Below the pieces are notes generated by a model. The model was not told where the DNA came from. It made no database searches and saw nothing but the letters and a program-made list of their open reading frames with translations. Shown one piece after another: positions 11,593 through 24,984 of a stretch of DNA of 47,054 bases. Numbering within the stretch: the stretch's first letter is position 1; every line of letters starts with the position of its first letter. Source of the DNA: Azolla pinnata (taxonomy: Eukaryota > Streptophyta > Polypodiopsida > Salviniales > Salviniaceae); the NCBI GenBank assembly GCA_037176905.1, contig JBBBWG010027912.1, positions 2,355-49,408 on the forward strand, given 5' to 3'. The translations under genes and the position numbers were made by a program.

Positions 11593-11818
11593 TTAATCTA
11601 CTCCTAATCCTACTCCTAATCCTAATCTTAATCCTAATCCTACTCCTAATACTAATCCTAATCCTACTCGTAATCCTACTCCTAATCCTAATCTTAATCC
11701 TAATCCTACTCCTAATCCTACTCCTAATCCTACTCCTAATACTAATCCTACTCCTACTCCTACTCCTACTCCTAATGCTAATCCTACTCCTAATCCTACT
11801 CCTAATCCTAATCACAAC
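11593..11818. repeat. Hexanucleotide minisatellite (CTAATC/CTACTC)n
   Basis: About 36 units of CTAATC and CTACTC in mixed order. The complementary strand reads TTAGGA/GTAGGA, telomere-like but not the canonical TTTAGGG. Long open frames of Leu/Ile (plus) and Arg/Ser/Ile (minus) across it are simple consequences of the repeat. It lies about 800 bp upstream of the BSL1 start codon. Confidence 0.95.
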
Positions 11819-11929
11819 CACAATAACAATTATCCATGTGTTCTCTTTTTGTTTAACACACACGTAAAAAAAAAAGGGGGAAAAAAAAAATCAGTAAATC
11901 GAATACCATTTTTTATTTATTTTCGCCTT

Positions 11930-12620
11930 CTTCTCTGTCCTCCTCGAGACAGCGAAGAAGCGAGCGACGGAGATCTGTTCCTGTGTTTTTCTCTGACTCT
12001 CAGACAGGAAGCACGGCGCTCCATCGCCGCTCCGCCCGCCGGATCAGACCGAGCCAACGACCAGAAGGAGGGCTCGCGCAGAGGAATCGGAGCTGCGCGG
12101 CTCCATATCCGTTGCGCAATTCGGCAGCTTTCTGCGATTTCCACCCCCCCGGTGTTCTTTTGAAGCTGCGATTTCGACCTACATCTACGCCTCGGGTTTC
12201 CTGCCACTCCTTTCTCAGGTCTCTCTCTCTCTCTCTCCTCCCCCTTTCGGTCGGCATCGACGCTCTTCATCGCTTGCTTTTTGTTCCAGTACCGCGGAAC
12301 CCTTGGAATTCCGAATGCGCTGCGCGATTGCATCCATGAGAGCTTTCTTGTGCCTACAAAGGCTGTGATTTGCTTTCGAAAGCTTTCGATTTTCCCTCAA
12401 TTCCTCCTTCCCGGTACCCTAATTTTGATGTAGCTGTTTCAATCGGGAACTGCAAGCCATGTGCTAAGCTCGCTATACCTGCCGCTGCTCCTCCATGTCC
12501 TGCTTGATCCGATCAAAGCTATCAGCAAAGCTTGATCGTGCTATATATTTTTTCCTCGAACTGATATTTCTTCATTCGGAAAAGCTCATGCTCCTCTGAT
12601 CCATTGTCGGATCTCTTGCA
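11930..12620 (+). promoter_or_regulatory. Probable promoter-proximal region and 5' leader of the BSL1-like gene
   Basis: A GC-rich, gene-sized leader precedes the BSL1 ATG, with a CT tract (about 12219-12240) typical of plant 5' UTRs. Short upstream ATGs (for example near 12316 and 12336) are present, so upstream ORFs may exist if the transcript starts this far up. The exact transcription start cannot be seen. Confidence 0.45.
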
Positions 12621-15600
12621 ATGGAAGAAGATGACGGGACAATATATCACAACAATTCCGAAGAAGAACAGGGCAAAGTAAGATCAGAAGAAGGCAATGA
12701 AGAAGAAACAGAGTTTAAAGATGCACATTCGAGGGATGATCACTCATCATCAACAAATTCACCATTAGAAATCTCCTCTAATACCATTGTCTCGGAACAG
12801 GGTAATATCGATCTGGCTACATCACCACCACCACCACCATCACCATCACCATCACCATCACCATCACCATCATCATCACCATCACCATCACCATCATCAT
12901 CACCATCGCCATCACCATCACCACCATCATCACCATCATCGCTACCACCACCACCAGCATCATCATTGTCAACAGAGCGAGGGAAACCTAAACCTGCACC
13001 TGAGTATGCCCCAATCGTGACATTGGCCGAGACTGATGACGATCATCCAGGGCGTAGGTGTGGACACACCTTAACAGCTGTCTTAGCAGTAGGTGAACAG
13101 AATGAGCCTGGGTTTGTTGGTCCACGACTCATACTGTTCGGAGGAGCTACTTCGATCGAGGATGGAGCTCATGCTATTGCTCCTCAATCTGCTGCTGCTG
13201 GAGCTGCTGGAATTAGTAATACAATATTCTTATTCCTTCACCCGATTTTCATTGATTTCTACAAATGATTTCTGGCTTGCGTAAGTGGCATGTGTGTTAA
13301 TGCACACTCTGTTCTCATTGTTTTCATTGCATGTATTTATTGTGTTCCTTTAAGTAGTTGTTTTGAGTTAAGATTGATCAATCATTGCTGTTTTGTGTTA
13401 AGATCAATGAGTTATTGCTGTTTCAAGTTAAGGTTTATCGGTAATTGCTGGTTTGAGTGAAGATTTATCAGTAATTGCTATGAAATTTCTATTGCCAGTT
13501 CCTTCTCTTGCTCCTTCCGTGATTGGTTATAATTGCTGATTCGCATTAGGTTTTGTTGCTGCTTCATGCTAAGGTTTATCGATGATTGTGCTTTGGGTAA
13601 CTGTTTTCGGTTATGGTTTATGACTGTTGTTTTGGATAAGGTGTATTAGTGTCTCGCTTCTCTTTCTCCCTGTTTCAGTTTGGGAGTGGTGGATTTGTTA
13701 GGATCTATCTGTAGTTGATTTCAAGATATGGGTTTGTTCATAATATTATGCTACTCTTTTCTATTAGAAACAGGTGTGCTTCAGAGAAGATTTATCAATG
13801 TCTTCCATTTCGTCTCATTTTGATTGCAGATATGTAATGCTTTGCTATAGGTTAGTTATTTTGTGATTCCGCATTGACATTTCATTTTTATTATGTCTGT
13901 ATTGTAGGGCTCGCAGGCGTTACCAACGATGTTCATTGCTATGATATCCTGACAAATAAATGGACGAGGTCTGTAGTAATTTCATCAAATGGGATAATAT
14001 GAGATGGAAAGTGGAGTTACTACTCTTTGAAATACTCATATGTTGGCATTTATGATGAACCTTTTTGTGCATTTGGTAGAAGAAAGAAAGAAATATATTA
14101 ATGTCTTTTAGAATCCAAAATGACATGTACGGGCAAAAGAGAGATTACATCTTCTCTTGTTGCCTTGTCTTTAAGAACAACCTATGAAAATAACTGTAAT
14201 AGAAATAAAAGTAGAACTAGAAATGGTAGAAGAGTCCCCTTATCAACGCATAGGTTTCAAATCATAGAAAATGATATTCTGGGCTTCGAAATTTCTAAGA
14301 GCTGATGCAATATGACTGATATCCGAAGTTAAATGAAGTATGTTTGATGGATTGAAATAATGGGTACTATGTATCAGTAAGAAGGTGATATGATTGTGGT
14401 TCATATGTTAGTGGTATACATGCTAGAAATGCTATTTCCTGAACATTTCAATCTTTTTCCTTGTCTGGCATCTGTGTTAGCACTTCACTGACCTACTGTA
14501 TGAAATGGAGTGATGGAGCTAAAAAAAGCTTTGATGGTTCTCTGTTGGTGAGCTGTGTGGCTTTGTTATCCATCTTCAAATTCTTCCTTTGTCTCTCGAG
14601 TTCTAGTAAGAAAGTCCCAACCACGATTGGTCTTTGTGGTTGATCATCACCTTGCATATTGAGGCAAAGCCTTGTTTGAGGAGGCAATAGTATTTTCCTT
14701 ATATTTAATAGTGTTATGGACAATATTCTTTCAATTTTACTCCGGGCTACAATTGACAAGTACTTCTTCAAAGTATAATATGTACCTCGTATGAATTCTA
14801 GCTGACGTGGAGGTCTGGAGCTGTCCTTTCACTCTGCTACCATGTGTGATAGATTTATATCCATATGGGAGGGTTTCATTATCTAAGCATGTAATACAGA
14901 TAAAGTGAAATCATTGCCTACAACTTTTCAGGCCAATACAAAATTAAGATATCTCTGAAATGCAAAACGGATCAACACTACCAAGGTGTAACCAAGGCCA
15001 TTGGATGTGATGCATTGTTACATTGAACATTGTATGAAGACAACAGTGTGTTGTGGACTGCATTAACAAATTGAGAATCTCTATAGATGATGGAAGAACA
15101 TATTAATCCCTCTCAAACAGGAAAGGTTATTCGTGTAATACTATTTGGTGAAATGTTTGTGTTCGGTGAAATGTTTGTGTTAAAAAATTTCTCATAAGTG
15201 GCCTCGTCTCCTTCATTTTAAGTGGTAAAGAGACTTATGCGTCCACATTGCTGTGGATCATAGCATTTCAGTCGTGGTGTGGTACTAAATTATAGCTCAC
15301 TGAACTTTACTTTTAAAGGTTGCGCCCTTCTGGAGAACCACCATCCCCACGTGCAGCACATGCTACCACAGCAGTTGGTACTATGGTTGTGACACAGGTG
15401 AGTAAGATGTTTTTCTCATTCCAGTCCCAATAAATTTTGTCCACTAAGCTTGGTCCTTATGCCAGATAGAGCAGGATGTTCCTTTGATTAGGAATTTCAT
15501 TCTAGTGGATAAACTGTGGTCATATATATGTAGGGAGGAATTGGACCCCCAGGGCATGCAACTGAAGATTTACATGTTCTGGACTTGACCCATTCCAAGC

Positions 15601-18600
15601 CAAGATGGTATAGGTATATTATTTCTCAAACTTATTGCAAATGGTGAACTTAAATAAATTACAGGAAATTCACTTGTACTAGTTGAAGTAATACTGGTTT
15701 GTAATAGGCAATCTTTGTAGTGCTTGCATGCAAATTGATTGCTTGTCTATTAGAGTGGTTGTTCAGGGACCAGGTCCAGGACCCAGGTATGGGCATGTCA
15801 TGGCTCTAGTTCAGCAGAGATATCTTGTTGCTGTTGGTGGAAATGATGGTGAGTCCCATGCAACTCTCACCTTATGGAATTATGAGTGACTTTGGTAAAT
15901 TAATCTTCCTTTTACAGGTAAAAAGTATCTTTCAGATGCATGGTCCTTGGACACTGCAACAAAGCCTTATGAATGGAGGAAACTGGAACCTGGAGGAGAT
16001 GCTTTGCCTTCTTGCATGTACATTCTTTTTATTATTTTCTCAAAAGAACTCCTTCATTAGTAAAATGAAATAATCTTTTTAGCCCTTTTTAACTCCATTT
16101 ATTACAGACCCTATTCTCCACTCTATTCTCTTTATTCTGAATTGTATGGTGCTTGTAGGTATGCAACAGCATGTGCACGCTCTGATGGTTTACTTCTTTT
16201 ATGTGGTGGAAGAGATGCCTCTGGTATGGTATGTTATCAAATAGCCCTGATATGCTGAGTGCAAGGCACAAGATAGATGCACATTTAAGCTTTCATGTAA
16301 ATATTCTATGATATCACAGTTTTCTTCTTTTGCTGTGGTGCATGCGGTTGCTATGCATAAGATATTCTCGCCTGTTAAAATTTTGCAGCCACTTGATACT
16401 GCTTATACCTTAATTAAACATCGTGATGGACGCTGGGAATGGTCTCGTGCCCCTGGTGTTGCTCCCTCACCACGGTACCAACATGCAGCTGTATGTTTTC
16501 TTTGGCATTTACGTTATTAATAATTCTCATCAAAGAATGTTATGAAATATAATCCACTATATGTAACAGGTGTTTTTGGGATCAAGGCTTCATGTCACTG
16601 GTGGTGCACTACGAGGGGGTAGGATGGTTGAAGGTTCTGCAAGTGCTGCAGGTGAGAAACCTTATGCTATGCTTGTTTTATGCCTCCCATGAGGATTGCA
16701 GACTAAAACTTTTTCTGTGTGCAGTTTTGGATACAGAGGCTGCTATCTGGCTAGATCGTAAGGGAGTAATCACAAGCCCAAGATTAAGTAGGCCAAGCTT
16801 GGATGCAGATAATGTAGAGCCAACACGACGCTGTCGGCATGGAGCAGCAGTTGTTGAAAACAAGATCTATCTTTACGGAGGACTCAGAGGAGGTAAATCA
16901 GTGACGATGATAGTTATGTCATGCTGTTTGCAGATAAAATGTGGTTTGCCTCTTTCTCAGGAACAGCTTGTGTGGTAGTGTGACAAGAATGAAGGCTTAA
17001 TAGAAACTACTTATCTTGATGGGAACGTAAGATGGAAGTTCCCATAACAAGGCGACCTAATATCCTGGAATCATCAATTTAATACTGAGAGAATTATAAA
17101 TCATTGATTCTGGTTCATCAATGTTCGTTCAGGAAAATAAGAGATTCAGATTTGGATAAAATGATCCTGGTGCTTCTACGCTTTTATATTCGTTGCTATT
17201 TGTTTCTTCTTGTGTTTAATATCAATTACTTCTCTTTGGTCTTTGCTTTGTCAACATTTATGATTCTGCTTTCTTGGATTCTGTGAAACTATTTTGAATT
17301 AACCATGGGAATTGTTTTGTTTTTAACATAGGAATGGTCGTGGGATTCTTAACAATTCATATAATCGAGAGGTTTATGAATATATCTACTAGTTCTGACA
17401 CTGAGATCACGGTCTTTAACCTTGATCTGTCTGCATAGTCAACCAGGTCCACCGTGGTCTGAAAATGAGTAGACTAGTTTTGCATTCATAACCCTGACCA
17501 GATATACACTATCCACTTAGAGTGCCTGAGGTTCCAATCCTTGTCAACCAGACCTATCTGGTGAAGGAAAAAATACATTGTGTTCTTTATTTAGTATCTT
17601 GCCACACAGCATGGTATCCAATGTCAGGAAAAATTCACAACTAAAATCTCAAACACTGTCCTAATAATGCCAAATTTCATATTCAATAAAGGTGTATTAC
17701 TGACAACGGGTATAGCAGTCTTTCTTGCAATATTAGAACATTGTGCCATTAATCTAGACATTGGGGCTTGATACCCTGGAAACATCTGTTACAACCATGT
17801 ATGATTGATAAAAATTAATGAAGGATTGAAAATGAATGGTTGCTGAAGAAACATTACAGATCCATGATATTGTGCATTGTGTTAATGTTGGAAGACAGAA
17901 CGAAAGGAAATAAGAAAGAATTTTATTAATGTCTACAATGCAAACTCACATCAAAGTCCATGGACACACTTTCTTATTTTATACCTTGGATGAGCAAAAT
18001 TTACAAGAATCCAGAATATCCAACCCAGTCATGTGTTGATGTGTATGCATGAGATCATTGCTTTGCATGTTCTTGTCTATTCTCAGCCATTGATAGTGAA
18101 TGGCCTTTATTTCTTGATGAGAAGGGTGATGAGGCTGCTCATGGTGTACATAAGTGACACATTCCAATTGTTTGATCGACCATAACTCTCTATATTTTCT
18201 TGCCTGAGACCTCACTAGGGTATTTATTCCTCATTGACTGTGTGGCATGGAAAGGGATGACAGAATTAAAGAAATTCATGACTGTTCTTTGTTGGTGAGT
18301 TGTGGTTGAATTATATCAGGCATATGAAGTTACATCCAGAAATATATACATATGTTAAAGCTAATTGGATTCCATTAACATTGCAGATCTCCTGCTAGAT
18401 GATCTGGTAGTAGCTGAAGAGACACCATCATTACTGAGTCCACCGCCTGGTTCAGTTGTTGATTCTAGAAGTGTCAGCAATGGAATGTTGATAACAGATA
18501 AGCAGACTGACCGAACTCAAAGGTTTGCTATTGTTCACTTCTTTTTCTTTCTGAAGCTAAATACGATATCTGATGATCTGACTAGTTCAAGTGTGGTATA

Positions 18601-21285
18601 CAATGGTTTATCTGAAGGCCTGCAAAAGCTGAGGAAACCCTGCTGAATGCATCCAAGGCTGAAGCTGAGGCAATAAGACTAACATATCTAAAAGCGACCG
18701 AAAATAGGAATAATCCAGATCAACCAATGCAAGAGGTGGAAACTTCTTCAGAAGATGGGATGGATGAAAGTACAAAAGTGATAAATGGTCAGTTATCTGA
18801 TGTGCGGCTGCACCATAGAGCGGTAATTTTCTGGTCATGGCTCTCTTTTTCTGTATAGGCACTAATTGTCAAAGTTCATAATAATTGTTTGGCATACCAG
18901 ATTGTGGTTGCTCAAGAGCCTGGAGGAGCTTTGGGAGGCTTGGTCCGGCAACTCTCTTTAGATCAATTCGAAAATGAGGGGCGCAGAGTCAGCTATGGAG
19001 TAGCAGACAGTGGTTTTGCTGCTAGACGGCTGTTGGATAGACAGACATCCACCAGAGGCTTACATAAAATGGTGCATTGTTACACTACATTGAAAACTAT
19101 GCCACTGTTTATTAATGCTTAAACAGAAATTAATCGTAGGACATCCGGATTTTTTAGATAATTTCTCAGTTATTGCATCCCCGTGTTTGGAGGCCTCCTG
19201 TACGGCGGCAGTTTTTTTTGGATGCAAATGGTATCACAGAGCTGTGTGATACAGTTGAACAAATTTTTCAACGAGAGCCCACAGTATTGAAGCTTAGAGC
19301 ACCGTTAAAAATATTTGGAGATTTGCATGGTCAATTCGGAGACTTAATGCGTCTATTTGATGAGTATGGATACCCCTCTACAGCAGGGGACATAACGTAA
19401 GTTTTACAGAGAGAGATCTGTTTTCATTTTCTTTCATGGATATGAACAACATTAACATAGTATGCTTGTTCCAGGTACATTGATTACCTCTTTCTAGGGG
19501 ATTATGTGGATAGAGGGCAGCACAGCTTGGAAACAATTACCTTGCTATTAGCTTTGAAGGTGAAATACTAGGGTATAAACAACAAATCCATGAAAGGCTG
19601 TTTCAGTGTCTCATCTATTTCATCTGACAGATTGAATACCCGGAACATGTACACCTGATTCGGGGTAACCATGAAGCTGCTGACATCAATGCACTTTTTG
19701 GATTCCGCATCGAATGTATCGAGAGGATGGTAACTTGGTTGTGTGGCTTAGTTTAGCTGATTAATATAGGGCCCAGATTATTTATTCTGTAAGCCTGCAA
19801 ATAGGGTGAAAAAGATGGGATTTGGGCATGGCATCGCTTCAATCAACTTTTCAACTGGCTTCCTCTAGCAGCAATCATAGAACAGCGAATCATTTGTATG
19901 CATGGAGGAATTGGTAGATCCATCAATCATGTATCCCAGATTGAAAATTTACAACGTCCAATTAGCATGGATTCTGGTTCTATTGTCTTAATGGATCTTC
20001 TGTGGTAAGCAAGATTCTACTCCCTGCTATTCTCTCTAGTAATCATGATGAAGTCAATAATTCCTGGAAGATTTAACTTTTGTTTCCCATGCTTAGGTCT
20101 GATCCCACAGAGAATGACAGTGTTGAAGGTCTTCGTCCAAATGCGCGAGGTCCTGGGCTTGTTACATTTGGGGTGTGTATAGATACTCCATAGTATTTTC
20201 TTTGAGCTTCTATTATAATATCTGCCATGGTTTCCTCATCTTCAATTATTTTCTATGTTTTGCAGCCAGATCGCGTGCTTGCTTTTTGCGATGTTAACAA
20301 TCTGCAATTGATTGTAAGGGCTCATGAATGCGTAATGGATGGGTTCGAGCGGTTCGCTCAAGGTCATCTAATAACACTCTTTTCTGCGACTAATTACTGT
20401 GGTAAGGTTACAAGCTTTCTTTGTTGCAGTTTCAACAATATTTGAACTCAAGATTTTAAAAGGTTGGCTGATCCCACAACATTTTCAGGAACTGCAAACA
20501 ATGCTGGAGCACTTCTTGTTGTAGGTCGTGATTTGGTGGTGGTTCCAAAGCTTATACATCCACTTCCTCCTGTCATATCTCATGAGCTTAGCGAGGAGAC
20601 CTGGATGCAGGTAAGTAGTTGACTCGTCAAGATGTCATTCATTGTCTTTGGGGTGGTGCTGGGGATTACTTCTCAACCTATATCTTACAAGGCAACGAGG
20701 CATGCTCTTGAATCTTAGCGCATGGTATATGCCTCTGGTATTTCCCTCGTTTGTTTCCCCTCATTGAGGGTTTGACTGACGTTGGCTGCTATCAAGGGCA
20801 GGGGAAGGAGACTGGAATTGTAACTCCAACTTGTGGAGTATCCTTTGGCCCTCTTATGATGGCTGAGTCTATTGTTTTCCCTTTTATCTGTGGGGATTCA
20901 ATCACCATTTATGGTGACGAAAACCATAATTGGCTCCTCAACATTTATCAATAGGGGGAATTCCCAAACCATCAACCAAACCGAGTCCATTAGTGACTGA
21001 ACGGGTTTTACCCTCTGTGAAACCTACCAGGATATAGATTTTCTTGATAGGTTTGAATTATGATTTGTGGGACTGAAGATCAGGAAGGAGTTGAACTTCT
21101 TTCCTATTGCTTTAGGGCAAAAAAAGCCAAAACCTGCATTGCAATGCCCTCTCATGAGTTATTTGTTCTTTATTTTTCTTTCTTGTCTTTGCTCTCAACA
21201 GGAGTTGAATATGCAAAGGCCACCTACACCAACCCGAGGACGTCCACATTCTGTCAATGATCGCAGCTCATTAGCTTGGATTTAA
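12621..21285 (+). CDS. BSL1: BSL1-type kelch-repeat Ser/Thr protein phosphatase (PPKL), 21 coding exons
   Basis: Plant BSL phosphatases dephosphorylate BIN2-type kinases in brassinosteroid and related signalling. Exons: 12621-13215, 13908-13968, 15319-15397, 15534-15613, 15754-15848, 15918-16017, 16159-16228, 16389-16490, 16570-16651, 16725-16892, 18387-18522, 18618-18822, 18901-19071, 19158-19396, 19475-19559, 19631-19729, 19805-20004, 20097-20172, 20266-20401, 20489-20610, 21202-21285. They sum to 2985 nt, 994 aa, phases closing exactly. An acidic, Ser/Pro-rich N-terminus (about 1-125) is followed by kelch repeats ([38 protein letters not shown]), a linker with the conserved [15 protein letters not shown], then the catalytic domain with GDLHG (about 702), GDYVDRG (about 736), GNHE (about 768), HGGIG and RAHE all intact. 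It ends [11 protein letters not shown]...SSLAWI, diagnostic of BSL1 over BSU1. About 110 aa longer than Arabidopsis BSL1. The acceptor of exon 12 (18617) is weak; AATAAA follows the stop. Confidence 0.95.
12825..12960 (+). repeat. (CCATCA)n repeat coding a Pro-Ser tract in the BSL1 N-terminus
   Basis: CCA/TCA triplets alternate through exon 1 and encode a PSPSPS-type tract of about 45 residues. The same repeat gives a poly-His open frame in another frame (12787-13020), which is a shadow. Confidence 0.95.
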
Positions 21286-22870
21286 TAAAAACTATTTATT
21301 GTATTTGGCTTGTACATATTAATCAATCTTACCCTTGAGCCTCCCTACTAGCAGGGGGTGGCGCTTATCACAATTTGCTATCCAACACCCCCTGCTCTTT
21401 GATTCAAATTTCTTTGTGTGAGATGGTTTGAATACATAACATCTTTTCATTTGTTTATTCATTGATGCCTAGTAATGCTAGCCATGTAACAAGTTTTGGT
21501 GAAGAATTAGAGAAAGTTTGAGCCAATGTAATTTATCAGTCATTTTTTCAGAATTGTGCTTTTATGAAGATGGTAGGCAGGTGGTTTTCATTCTACGAAG
21601 CATTGTTTATGATGAGCCTTCAAATTTTGGTTCGAGTATAACCTGGTTCTTCTAATGCTACAAATTAAGCTCAGTAAATGTACAAAATAACATTGAGCTG
21701 AAGCACAACAAATAAAACAAGAGGAGGGCAAGGTAAAGATAGGTGAGGTAAAATAGATGAGAGAAGCATATAATATTCTCTTTTATAATTTACTTACTGG
21801 CTTGGTCCAAGTTCTCATTGTCCCATGAACCTTGTATGTGTGTGGGGGAAAGGTCAACCGAAACTCTGGACGGCTTATATGCAACGAAAACTTGATGAAA
21901 ATGTTTCATAAGCTACATTTATAAGGTGATAGCTGAGGGCAATCTCATGACCTCAGCCATCCCATGACTTCACCAGTATATTGTGCTTTGCTGAAGATGT
22001 TTGTATGATTTGACCGAAGTGGCCACAATTGAATGACAATTGGCAAATGCTCAAGCAGTATAATTAATGGTGACATGCCTGCTATTCGATATGAATGCCT
22101 GTCAATATTGTTTGAAGTGGTCATGAACATGTATGGCAATTACAGAGGATCATATGGTTTTAGAACTGTTACCTCATCTCTGTTAATATGTAGGATAGTT
22201 TCCTGGTTAGAATCTATATACACAATTAATAAAGTAGAATTTGCACATATCAGCACAATCAAAGACCAGAATAAGCAACCATGTTTTGGTAATTCAAAGT
22301 CTAGGAAGTATATGATGCATTTGTACAAAAAACAGATTGCCATGGCACACCATGCCAAAGAGCAACATTTACACAAACAGCAACAAGCATCAACTGCTCA
22401 TCACAATCCATGTAAAATAAGACTTTGCTTCATGGCATGCTGTCGATTTAGAGAGAGGTAATGTTTTAGATGTTAAAAACTGCGAAAAAGTAATACCCGA
22501 ATACAATTATTACAAGCCGCAAGGCCTGAAACTTAACACTCTTTGGCAGAAGAATGTTGTAATTGTGAAAACCGTGAAAATTAGTTAACACCCTGATATA
22601 ATTAGCAGCCGCAAATCAGAAAAGTGCGGCTTCACTACGTTAAATAAAATTACAGCCAAGGGGTACATAGGCATACATGTCAAATGCTCATACTGCCTTT
22701 ACCCCGTCCATGTTTTCTACTTTCTACATTCTTTCCTTTATCTAGGTATAACTAGACCGTGTTAGCTATCCGTCGAGTCCACATACTTGATCAACTTCTC
22801 ACTAAATGTTAGAGCTCTATGAAGAAAGATACAGACAAAAAAAGATGAGAAAGGCCTTCTAACATGTACA
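21286..22870. other. Convergent 3' region between BSL1 and NC2-alpha
   Basis: The two genes converge here, so both 3' UTRs lie in this AT-rich stretch. A poly(A)-signal-like AATAAA directly overlaps the BSL1 stop. No other gene seen. Confidence 0.5.
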
Positions 22871-24984
22871 TTAACCCTCATCCTCACAGTCATAATCCTC
22901 TTCTGGTAAGAACCCACTTTGGTCTTGGTGAAGGGTACTCGGATCGATGCCTGGATATCCCACCCCTAACCACTCGGAGTGCTGCGGCTCTGCCTCAGCT
23001 TCCGAGGCAGGAACCTCACCATTCTCATCTAAACCCATGTTGAGATCAAATCCTTTCAATGGGCATTGACTGTTGGCAGCCGTTGAATCTTTCACAGCTC
23101 CGCTGCTCTGACCTTCATCGGCTTGTGATTTAGGGCTTGCTTCACATTCATCGTCGCTAAGCTGAGGTGATGAAAGAGCTTCATTGTCCTCTGGCTTCTC
23201 AGATGGTTCTGCAATCCTCGCCTTGTCACTAGTTTTCTTTCGACCTCGGCCACGACCACGCCCACGGCCTCTTGATGTGACAGCTTGCACCTCCTGTAGA
23301 AAGTTCATGGTTGAGTCGTAAGATAATTCAGACTTCCAAACACGTGGTGATAACATGACCAACATATCTTGATTTATGAGTTTGGCTAACAAAAACCTAA
23401 AAGAATCTGTCCAGCAAGTTTTCCCTGGCTATGTCGTTTGTGATCTTTCTAAACTACTCTGCTGATGCATTTTCTACCATACTTCCTGCACCTAATATCA
23501 TGTTTAATATGAATAGCCCAAAAACATCAAAAACTATAATGGCTTGTTCAACCATGTACACAAAAATCGGAGGGGAGACAACTCACTGATCTCGTGCGCT
23601 TTGAATCTTCTTCGCAGCTTTCATCGTTGTCACCATCTACAGCTTTCCTGTAGGAAAATAGATATTAAGATAGAGAAAGGGACTCTACCATTTCTTAGAC
23701 ATTTTCTTATTTTCTAACCTCCGACGCCCATTGTCGCCACCCCCAGCTGATTCTGCTTCAATGTCTGGGACACGAGATACAGTCTCCCGTAGAAAATCAA
23801 AAACACTATGGGTTTGAACGCATTCCTTTCTGTACCAGGACAAAAAACTAATCCTGTATAAGTTCGGTAAGAAGTTTCACCGGAAAAAAAGCACGTACAA
23901 ACTGAAAATTGCCTTACAAATGATGTGAACTCATGGTTTTTGCTCCTTTTTTCAGCGTGATGTCGTATGTTCTATCACAAAGGTCTTGGAGGAACAGCTC
24001 TAGTGCCTTGGCTATAGACATCGATAAAAACTGTTTTTCTATGTCTCTCGCAAATATATACATATTCTTAAAGCAATACGTAAGAAAAAATAACTGCAAA
24101 TGGTACTTAATACTAAAACATTTATTGTGGAAAAGAAAAACTAAAATGATAAGCTCGACATCCAAAACTCAAAAAAGAAACTTACAAATTAGTACAGGAG
24201 TGGCCATCGCAATCTTTCCCACTTCATCATCAGCTTGCATGATCTTTTTTATCCTTGCCTAGAAGATCCCAAAATACATTGCAACAATAAGGACAACTTT
24301 CACAAATTTAAGAATCAGTTATTACACACTATTTTGTGTAACCTATGAACCTGGCACACAGTGTCAGGGTCTAATACGATGAACTAAATAGGTTTGTGAT
24401 GTCATACTTTAATGGCATCATCCACCACATTCATGGATTATCCCTCCCTAGAGAAAAGAGACCATATCAAATTAATACTTCCATTTCTTGATAAGATCTA
24501 CAATAATATAAACGAGAGTTTCTGTATCCCGGTAAAGGATCCCAAATTTTGGCTTCAAGTAGAAATTGAGTGTTTCCATATCATAGTCATCTCATGGCAA
24601 TTGACAAAGAGCATAATAAATTGTTACATGATGCAAATTAGCGATAAACAAAGTATCTTTACAAGCACATGCGATACTAGGCCACAAAAATGAACGAAAC
24701 CCCCACTTCTTACACAATCCAATGCTCTTTCACAACCAAACGCAACAAAATTTTCATACTTTCATATCACATGATACAAACGAACTTACCAATAAATTGT
24801 AACACTACTTACCGTGCAACAAACTAGTGTTACACAAGAAAGCTTATCCCGAAATCAAGTTTAATTAACTGCAGAAAGACATCGAAGAGCTACTGATATC
24901 ATGCTATTGAAGAGCCAAACCAGGAAATTGAGAAGAATGTGGAGTTCTTACCGCCGGAAACCTTGTGTCCAATTTTTTCTTCAT
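22871..24984 (-). CDS. NC2-alpha / Dr1-associated corepressor (DRAP1), histone-fold protein
   Basis: NC2-alpha pairs with NC2-beta/Dr1 through a histone fold, binds TBP on promoters and represses or redirects RNA polymerase II initiation in the nucleus. Exons: 24984-24952, 24258-24186, 24011-23918, 23829-23719, 23647-23587, 23293-22871, total 795 nt, 264 aa, phases exact. Residues 1-90 form the histone fold: KKLDTRFPA, ARIKKIMQADDEVGKIA, ALELFLQDLCDRTYDITLKK, then VFDFLRETVSRVPD. The C-terminal part carries the plant-typical Arg-Gly run (RGRGRGRGRGRKK), GFDLNMGLDENGE, and an acidic end (EEDYDCEDEG). The start ATG at 24982-24984 gives MKKKLDTRFPA, as in family members. Only the Dr1 partner is not in the window. 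Intron 1 is 693 nt. Confidence 0.95.

Noticed and set aside
11517-11867. 116-codon Leu/Ile-rich frame and the 96-codon Arg/Ser/Ile frame opposite
   Set aside because: Both are mere translations of the CTAATC/CTACTC hexamer array.
12787-13020. Poly-His open frame
   Set aside because: Shadow of the (CCATCA)n tract, which is read as Pro-Ser in the true BSL1 frame.
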